From: a virus | IMG/VR virus record: IMGVR_UViG_3300028854_000012 | Span: 1-64,000 of that record | Length of the DNA stretch: 64,000 bases | Direction: 5' to 3' (one strand) | Shown: positions 58,581-64,000 of the stretch, piece by piece | Numbering within the stretch: position 1 is the first letter of the stretch | Layout of the letters: each line of letters begins with the position of its first letter | Translations under genes and position numbers: made by a program | Notes under the pieces: generated by a model | Databases searched by the model: none | Told to the model about the DNA's origin: nothing | The model's input: only the letters and a program-made list of their open reading frames with translations

Positions 58581-59597
58581 TTACACAAATGGCATTCCAG
58601 ATTCTTTTGTGATGTTTATATTTTCTTCAATTATTTTAGCAATACATTGACGATCATGTAATGTGAGGGAGTAGGCTTCACTATACGAAATACTTCCTCG
58701 CATAAACCAACACATTTTCAGAAGATCGTTTGATAGTTCTTTAGTTTCATCTCCCATTTTTTTGATTATACCTATAATTTCTTCGTCTGATGCCGGTATT
58801 AGTCTTTGTCTAAATTGTGAACATACATCTAGATCAATTGGAACTATAAAATTGTGTTGACATTCAGAGCATGTAATTGAAAAATCATTAAGATATGATT
58901 CTTTTATAGCAGATTCAATGTATTCTACTAATTTGCGTTGAATAGAAATATCACATTGATTGAACCATTCTGTTATGAATTGATTATTGGTTATAATATC
59001 GTGGTTTTCTATAGTAATAGTATTCAAACAATTGGCATAAAAGAGAGTAGTTAGTTTTGATTTTTGATCCAACAAAAATTCCATAGTAGAACTATATTCT
59101 TCTGGAGATTCACAATGGGAAATAAAATACAATTGTTTTAAAATTCTAAAATTGGAAATAGAAAATGCTGTATATTCTTTATATGTCGGAGAACGAAACG
59201 AAAATGTTAGTTTATCGATAGTGAGAGGTTGAAACCATTTTTTAACGCTTATGTTTGGAAGATTTGCCTGTAAATTAATTTCATATGGATCATGTTCTTT
59301 GCATTGTGGACACTGTAACATAACCTCTAATTCATTTCCATAAGATGCTATTTTTATACTTGCTAATATATGTTGAATATCACATAATAAAAGTTTATCT
59401 GGATTTATTAAATCTGGACATGAACTTTTAATAATCAATTCTGTAGCAAGTCCAGACATCAATGCATCTGGTGTTCTAATAGTGAATTCATCTGCTATAA
59501 CATTTGCAAAAATTGCATGATTACCAATTATACCTGTTTCTTGTTCAGTTAACAAAGATGTATATATTACTGGCCGACTAAAAAATGGTTTATTCAT
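58581..59597 (-). CDS. Baseplate hub protein, gp26-like paralogue with zinc ribbon
   Basis: The region FTIRTPDALMSGLATELIIKSSCPDLINPDKLLLCDIQHILASIKIASYGNE is the signature of the T4 gp26-like baseplate family (PF12322). It is followed by CPQC and, about 130 residues later, CSEC, which together suggest a zinc ribbon. The same core occurs in the protein encoded just upstream, so the two genes are paralogues. In T4, gp26 and gp51 help assemble the baseplate hub. The start lies 1 nt after the stop of the upstream gene, implying an operon read from 60609 leftward. Confidence 0.8.
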   Translation of the reverse strand: MNKPFFSRPVIYTSLLTEQETGIIGNHAIFANVIADEFTIRTPDALMSGLATELIIKSSCPDLINPDKLLLCDIQHILASIKIASYGNELEVMLQCPQCKEHDPYEINLQANLPNISVKKWFQPLTIDKLTFSFRSPTYKEYTAFSISNFRILKQLYFISHCESPEEYSSTMEFLLDQKSKLTTLFYANCLNTITIENHDIITNNQFITEWFNQCDISIQRKLVEYIESAIKESYLNDFSITCSECQHNFIVPIDLDVCSQFRQRLIPASDEEIIGIIKKMGDETKELSNDLLKMCWFMRGSISYSEAYSLTLHDRQCIAKIIEENINITKESGMPFV

Positions 59598-59598
59598 A

Positions 59599-60609
59599 TT
59601 AACTCATGAGTGTTTTTGTTTCAGGTAGAAAATTACTTCCCATAAAAGTTAATTCAGTTGTCCATTTTTCTGGAGCACCGGCGTTTATTTCTGCTTCTGT
59701 GCTGATTTGTTCCGATGACATAAATACATATTTTTTACGCTGCATATCAATATGATCTCTAATTGAATTAAAATATGCGATATCAATTTGATGAATGGTT
59801 TGTTTTATTTGCAAAGAATCTTGTAGGTTTTCCGATGATAAATTTAATATTGTATTACCGGATGAATCAATGATTGATAATTTTTTAATACTGGAACATA
59901 ACAAGTCAATAGCACTAATAGTTAAAGAATTCATATTATTTGAAAAAGCGCCTTCATCTTTAATGTTTTCATCTTGATCAAAATTTTTTGTTAGTGATTT
60001 ACGAAGCATAAAAATGTTTTTAGATGTATCAAATAGGTTTTTCATTGGGATTGGTTGAACTAAAAGAGATAAAACTTGACCCGTTTCATCCTCAATATTT
60101 ATTTCTTCATCCCAATGATCTGTTCTGTTGGCAATATCACGAAGAAGATCATTTGCATCTATTTGTATAGTTCGAGTGAGCGTTGTTTTTGGAACACTGA
60201 CAACAAAATCAAAATTTGATCCATAGCTTGCAACACGTATAGCCAATAAAATTGCATCAATATCAATATTAGGAATTTGATCTGGTTGTTGAATATTTGG
60301 AATACAACTTTGAATAACCTCATATATATTTTTTCCGGTCATTGTTGCATCACCGGTTCTAAATTTCATGTCATCGGACGCATTCATTGCAAATACTGGA
60401 AGTTGCCCAGATATATTAAAAGTCAAGCTATTTTTTGGATACCAATTTCCATGACTTGGAAGAGTTAAAGAAAGTTTATTTTTTCTGAAAAAAGCCGCCA
60501 ATGGATTAGTTTGGGGTTCAGGTTCCATTTTTTGTTGTAATGTCTTTAGAGGTCCAGTTGGAATAGTGGAGGAACCCACAACTGGGAATTGTTGCGAACG
60601 TTTTGTCAT
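59599..60609 (-). CDS. Baseplate hub protein, gp26-like (336 aa)
   Basis: The core reads LPSHGNWYPKNSLTFNISGQLPVFAMNASDDMKFRTGDATMTGKNIYEVIQSCIPNI ... DAILLAIRVASYGSN, typical of the T4 gp26-like baseplate family. The cysteine pairs of the second paralogue are absent. The last third is helical and probably contacts hub partners. AGGAG precedes the ATG and a late promoter octamer lies 23 nt further upstream on the minus strand. Opposite orientation to the tape-measure-like gene at 62002 suggests a divergent late tail cluster. Confidence 0.8.
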   Translation of the reverse strand: MTKRSQQFPVVGSSTIPTGPLKTLQQKMEPEPQTNPLAAFFRKNKLSLTLPSHGNWYPKNSLTFNISGQLPVFAMNASDDMKFRTGDATMTGKNIYEVIQSCIPNIQQPDQIPNIDIDAILLAIRVASYGSNFDFVVSVPKTTLTRTIQIDANDLLRDIANRTDHWDEEINIEDETGQVLSLLVQPIPMKNLFDTSKNIFMLRKSLTKNFDQDENIKDEGAFSNNMNSLTISAIDLLCSSIKKLSIIDSSGNTILNLSSENLQDSLQIKQTIHQIDIAYFNSIRDHIDMQRKKYVFMSSEQISTEAEINAGAPEKWTTELTFMGSNFLPETKTLMS

Positions 60610-60631
60610 TTTATTGATTTACTCCTGTTGA

Positions 60632-60639
60632 TATTTATC
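60632..60639 (-). promoter_or_regulatory. T4-type late promoter GATAAATA for the gp26-like operon
   Basis: On the minus strand GATAAATATC lies at 60639-60632, leaving a leader of about 17 nt with AGGAG before ATG 60609. Confidence 0.6.
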
Positions 60640-60723
60640 TTTTCAGAAAAGAAAATACGGATGAATTTTCTGTTCCCAAACCAAAATAAACATTTGGCAT
60701 TTATATAAAAACAAAATAAAATG

Positions 60724-60731
60724 TATAAATA
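60724..60731 (+). promoter_or_regulatory. T4-type late promoter TATAAATA upstream of tnpB
   Basis: A perfect octamer ending 5 nt before ATG 60737, as for several phage genes here. A transposon gene using phage late control is notable. Confidence 0.5.
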
Positions 60732-60736
60732 GATAT

Positions 60737-61959
60737 ATGCACAAAGCATTTAAATATCGGGTATATCCAACCAAAGAACAAGATAAAATCTTGAACGAAT
60801 GGCAAGGACAACTGCGATTTATTTGGAATCAATTTCTTGATGGAAATATTAAGAGATATGAATTAGAAAAGAAATTCAATTTTAAATTTGAAATGGCAAA
60901 TGCTTTACCGATATTAAAACAAGAACACAAATGGATTTCTGCTCCAAGTCAAAGTTTACAACAAATCGCTCTACAAATGGATGGAGCACTTAGAAATTGT
61001 TACAAGCGAAAACTTGGTTTCCAAAATTCAAAAAGAAAAACGGAAGGCAACAAGGAATTAAAATACCTCAACAATATGATCAAATAAAAACAGGTTCTAA
61101 ATTTATCAAAATACCCAAATTAGGTGAAGTGAAATGGATTAGACACAGAGAACTACAAGGAAAACTTAAATCAGTTACAATAACCAAAGACGTAGATCAA
61201 TGGTATGTTTCGTGTCTCTGCGATATAGATTTTGTTCCATCGCCCAAAGAAGTAAAATCCATTGAAAATGATATAACAGGAATTGATTTGGGTATTACTA
61301 ACTTCATAGTTGACAGCAACGGAGTTGTTGTGGACTCACCAAAATATCTCAAGAAGTCAGAGAAGAAATTAAAAAGATATGCAAGGCAATACTCTAATAA
61401 AAAGAAAGGAAGTAATAATCAAAACAAAGCACGAATAGTATTAGCAAAACAACATAGAAAAGTAAGGTTTCAAAGAAAGGATTTTCTCCACAAATTGAGT
61501 TCTCAGATAGCCAATGAGAATGTGATTGTTATATGTGAAGACCTAGCAGTTAAAAATATGAGTAAAAATAGATGCTTGTCAAAAGCAATAAGTGATCAGG
61601 GATGGAGTCAGTTCATTACATATTTGACCTATAAACTGGATTGGTGCGGAGGGGAACTAATTAAAATACCGAGATTTGCTCCTTCAAGTCAGATATGTTC
61701 GTCTTGTGGCAATAAACAGAAAATGGATTTGTCTCTGAGAACTTATCTCTGTCCTTCTTGTAATTTGGTCATAGATAGAGATTACAATGCATCTCTTAAT
61801 ATAAAAGCATTTGGTCTTAAAATTTTAAATGAAACAAATAGGGCAGGAATTGCCCGAATATACGCTTGTGGAGATACCTCCAATGGGATATTTGGTATAC
61901 CGAATATTAGTTGTGTCTCGATGAAACAAGAAGCCAAAGTTGCTTTAGCAACTGGGTGA
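60737..61959 (+). CDS. tnpB: TnpB RNA-guided nuclease, split in two frames
   Basis: Frame one (60737-61087) gives the N-terminal domain (HKAFKYRVYPTKEQDKILNEWQGQLRFIWN). Frame two continues as WFPKFKKKNGRQQGIKIPQQ and carries all RuvC residues (GIDLGITN, VIVICEDLAVKNM, DRDYNASLNIKA) and the zinc ribbon CSSC...CPSC. A -1 shift or one missing A at the AAAA run 61009-61012 joins them into about 407 residues, a normal TnpB length. TnpB cuts DNA guided by an RNA from its own 3' end. The split suggests inactivation, a sequencing slip, or low-level recoding. Frame two alone lacks the N-terminal recognition domain. Confidence 0.85.
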
Positions 61960-61977
61960 TTCACCATTGAAAAATTG

Positions 61978-61985
61978 GATAAATA
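61978..61985 (+). promoter_or_regulatory. T4-type late promoter GATAAATA
   Basis: GATAAATA lies 16 nt before ATG 62002 with AAAGGTGAAAG between. It starts 13 nt after the transposon right end. Confidence 0.55.
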
Positions 61986-62001
61986 AAGTAAAGGTGAAAG
62001 A

Positions 62002-64000
62002 ATGGCTTCTACTGTTAAAATAAAAACACATGGTAATACTACTTTGGAAGGTTTGGAATTAGAAAATTTCAGTACCGAAGAAACCCTTGTTGCTATTTTA
62101 GACCAGATAAAAACACTTTCTACTGGTGTTTTTACTAAAGAAGATGATACAAAAAAGAAAACAGAAAAACACCAATCCAAACTAGAAAAATGGTTTCAAC
62201 AATTAACTGGAGGTGCAGTTGGAGGCGTTGTTGGTGGTGAAGTTGCTGCCGGGAGCAACGAGGCGATTGGAGCAGTTTCTAATATAATTACACCATTATT
62301 GAATTCAATTATTCCATTTGGTGATTTATTAATTGATTTTGCAGAGTTAACACCAGAAATTTTATTAGTAGTTGTTGCTTTCAAAGCAGTTACAGCAGTG
62401 TTGCATATATTTCAAAGTGGATTAAATTTGGTTTCTCGATCCATAACTTCTATTTTTACTGTAGCTGGAAATTTTATAGGAACTATTTTATCTGGTAAAA
62501 CAGCTATGAGCGACTATTTTGCTGCATTGCAAAGAGGAACAGATACTATTCCAATTATTGGAACTTTGACAAAATTTTTATCTGAAGGAATTAATATTAT
62601 TGACTCTTGGAATCAATCCTTAATTGAACTAACAAAAAATGGAGCAAATTTTGGTGGTAATATTACAGATTTAGTAAATGGTGCAGCCGACGCTGGATTA
62701 ACAGTTGAAGAATTTTCTCGTGTTATTAAAGAAAATGTAGATAGTTTATCTACATTTGGTTCTGTGATGAATGGTGTGAATACTTACACAAAAGTTTCCA
62801 AAATAGGAATGGCTGACTTTTCTGGGCAATTAGCCGATATGGGAATTTCATTTTCACAATATAGTGAAGAGCTTCCAAAGATTTTAAATTTGTTTGGTGC
62901 TTCTGCAAAGGCGCACGGTGCAAGTGATAGAGACCTTGCACAAAGTTCCATTAATTTAATTGCTCAATTTGATACTATGAGTCAATTAACTGGAAAAACT
63001 CGTGAACAACAAGAAGCTGACTTGGCAAAACTAACAGACGATGCTGCGTGGCAACAAAAATTAACACATATGACACAATCAGAAGCAGCTAATTATACAC
63101 AAGCACTAAGTGAAATTCAAAGCACTACTGGTAATGCGTATGCAGAATTATATAAATTAAGTGTTTTAGGTATTCCTCCATTAACAAAAGAATTACAAAA
63201 TATTTTATCTACTACGCCGGGATTGAGAACTGAATTTGAACGCATGACTGCGGCTGTTAAAGCAGGAGGACCACAATTAGGAGAAAAATTAGATACTGTG
63301 GCCTCGCATATGGTTGCTATTGGATTAAAAGCTGGGCAATCTTATGAAACTTTAATTGCAGCATCAACAGCCGGGATGTCTGGAGCAGCTACAGATATAG
63401 CAGCAGTTCAGAAAGATTTATTAGCAAATAGACTATCCTTTTATAAAAATGGTGTTTTTCAAGAAGAAGAATATAAAAAACAAATAACAGCACAACGTAT
63501 ACATCTCGAAAATGTTAATAAACTATCTAGTGGATTATTGGAATTCAGTAATATCATGATGGTTTTGCGAGACAATATAACTACTAATGTGATTGTTCCA
63601 TTAGTTAGTAAAATTGGACCACTTATTAATATGATTACTACAGAATTAGGTGGAAGTACTGGTCCATTAAATAATCTTGTTTCAATGATATCTAATATGG
63701 TTGATCAATTTGGTGGTTGGCTAAAAAAAGAAATTGCAAGCGGAAATTTTAAAATTGGTATAGATAGATTTATTAAAGTGATTGTGGGCGCGATTACTAT
63801 TATGGTTGATTTAATTCCAATGGTTGGAAGTATGATTGCATGGGTAGTAGAAAATTGGGATTCAATAAAATCAATATCTGTAGCGATTATGCAACAAGTT
63901 ATATATCCTATATTAGTTTTGGTTTTAGCTCTTACTGGTGTTATAATATTAGCTTTGTGGCCATTAATAATGTTTGGACAAGCACTGATCAGTGCAGTTA
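62002..64000 (+). CDS. Probable tail tape-measure protein (partial, runs off the window)
   Basis: The frame is open from ATG 62002 to the end of the window (666 codons). The sequence is helical, Ala/Gly/Leu/Ile-rich, with several hydrophobic segments: GAVGGVVGGEVAAGSNEAIGAV near residue 72, ILLVVVAFKAVTAVLHIF near 118, and a pair near 590-660 including YPILVLVLALTGVIILALWPL. MTAAVKAGGPQLGEKLDTVA and similar stretches recall phage tape-measure proteins, which set tail length and reach the host membrane. A hub protein such as T4 gp29 is the closest functional counterpart. Late promoter and AAAGGTGAAAG support the start. Confidence 0.65.
   Translation, partial: MASTVKIKTHGNTTLEGLELENFSTEETLVAILDQIKTLSTGVFTKEDDTKKKTEKHQSKLEKWFQQLTGGAVGGVVGGEVAAGSNEAIGAVSNIITPLLNSIIPFGDLLIDFAELTPEILLVVVAFKAVTAVLHIFQSGLNLVSRSITSIFTVAGNFIGTILSGKTAMSDYFAALQRGTDTIPIIGTLTKFLSEGINIIDSWNQSLIELTKNGANFGGNITDLVNGAADAGLTVEEFSRVIKENVDSLSTFGSVMNGVNTYTKVSKIGMADFSGQLADMGISFSQYSEELPKILNLFGASAKAHGASDRDLAQSSINLIAQFDTMSQLTGKTREQQEADLAKLTDDAAWQQKLTHMTQSEAANYTQALSEIQSTTGNAYAELYKLSVLGIPPLTKELQNILSTTPGLRTEFERMTAAVKAGGPQLGEKLDTVASHMVAIGLKAGQSYETLIAASTAGMSGAATDIAAVQKDLLANRLSFYKNGVFQEEEYKKQITAQRIHLENVNKLSSGLLEFSNIMMVLRDNITTNVIVPLVSKIGPLINMITTELGGSTGPLNNLVSMISNMVDQFGGWLKKEIASGNFKIGIDRFIKVIVGAITIMVDLIPMVGSMIAWVVENWDSIKSISVAIMQQVIYPILVLVLALTGVIILALWPLIMFGQALISAV

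Larger units (their letters stand above)
60643..61964 (+). mobile_element. IS200/IS605-type element carrying only tnpB
   Basis: The right end is placed at GGGTGATTCAC (ending 61964), after the imperfect stem AGTTGC-TTTA-GCAACT. The left end is uncertain. A 31-base block at 60643-60673 recurs with four mismatches at 43993-44023, upstream of the solo omega-RNA-like element, and probably belongs to the left end. No tnpA is present. The element sits between the divergent gp26-like and tape-measure-like genes. Confidence 0.6.

Overview
The window is a stretch of an AT-rich genome of a T4-like tailed phage (myovirus type). The evidence is a family B DNA polymerase (45164-47818), a gp45-type sliding clamp (48584-49315), a gp26-type baseplate hub pair on the minus strand (58581-60609), a T4-Rnh-like 5'-3' exonuclease (50991-51989), a DsbA-like protein, several free-standing homing endonucleases, and T4-type late promoter motifs (TATAAATA/GATAAATA). 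Lipobox and signal-peptide proteins fit a Gram-negative host. Two secreted proteins (676-1050, 47827-48300) recall Acidobacteriota sequences from memory, but the host cannot be fixed from the sequence.

Layout. 1-620 is visibly richer in G+C and carries small exported or membrane proteins. 676-20934 is a late structural block: three giant virion proteins (2938, 1660 and 810 aa) with FG-GAP-like, YHYH, LamG-like and carbohydrate-binding-like segments, then a tail-fibre protein and a lipoprotein, closed by a strong terminator. 21068-22507 holds a double GIY-YIG endonuclease, a structured RNA and a hairpin-rich gene-free stretch. 22508-31216 mixes a GIY-YIG protein, a DnaJ-like protein, a ClpA/C-type AAA+ unfoldase, small proteins, a Vsr-like homing endonuclease, a glycosyltransferase and a HAD phosphatase.

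31225-42417 is the most striking region. Its proteins mostly begin with a short M(K/R)(I/L)xEL-type leader resembling the T4 capsid targeting sequence. Many have putative prohead-protease sites (hydrophobic-x-E before S/T/A/G/D) after the leader and between domains. Cargo domains include an ADP-ribosyltransferase-like protein, a HIGH-type nucleotidyltransferase fused to a novel repeat and a GNAT, a protein with five tandem GNAT domains, a Dps-like ferritin with a UUUUUUC frameshift site, a SprT-like metalloprotease and a ParB-like protein. I infer a set of internal head proteins, some made as polyproteins, that would be injected with the DNA. A 2H phosphoesterase with the same leader lies at 52353-52838.

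43720-45134 is a cluster of structured non-coding RNAs with long closing helices. It includes a solo TnpB omega-RNA-like element with its own promoter and a divergent tRNA, just upstream of the DNA polymerase gene. 45164-53210 carries replication and small early genes behind sigma70-like promoters with 17-nt spacers. 53242-56590 has a MoxR ATPase, a stand-alone copy of its C-terminal domain, and a VWA metallopeptidase. The right end has a zinc-finger homing endonuclease, the two gp26-like genes, a tnpB transposon gene in two frames, and the start of a probable tail tape-measure protein that runs off the window.
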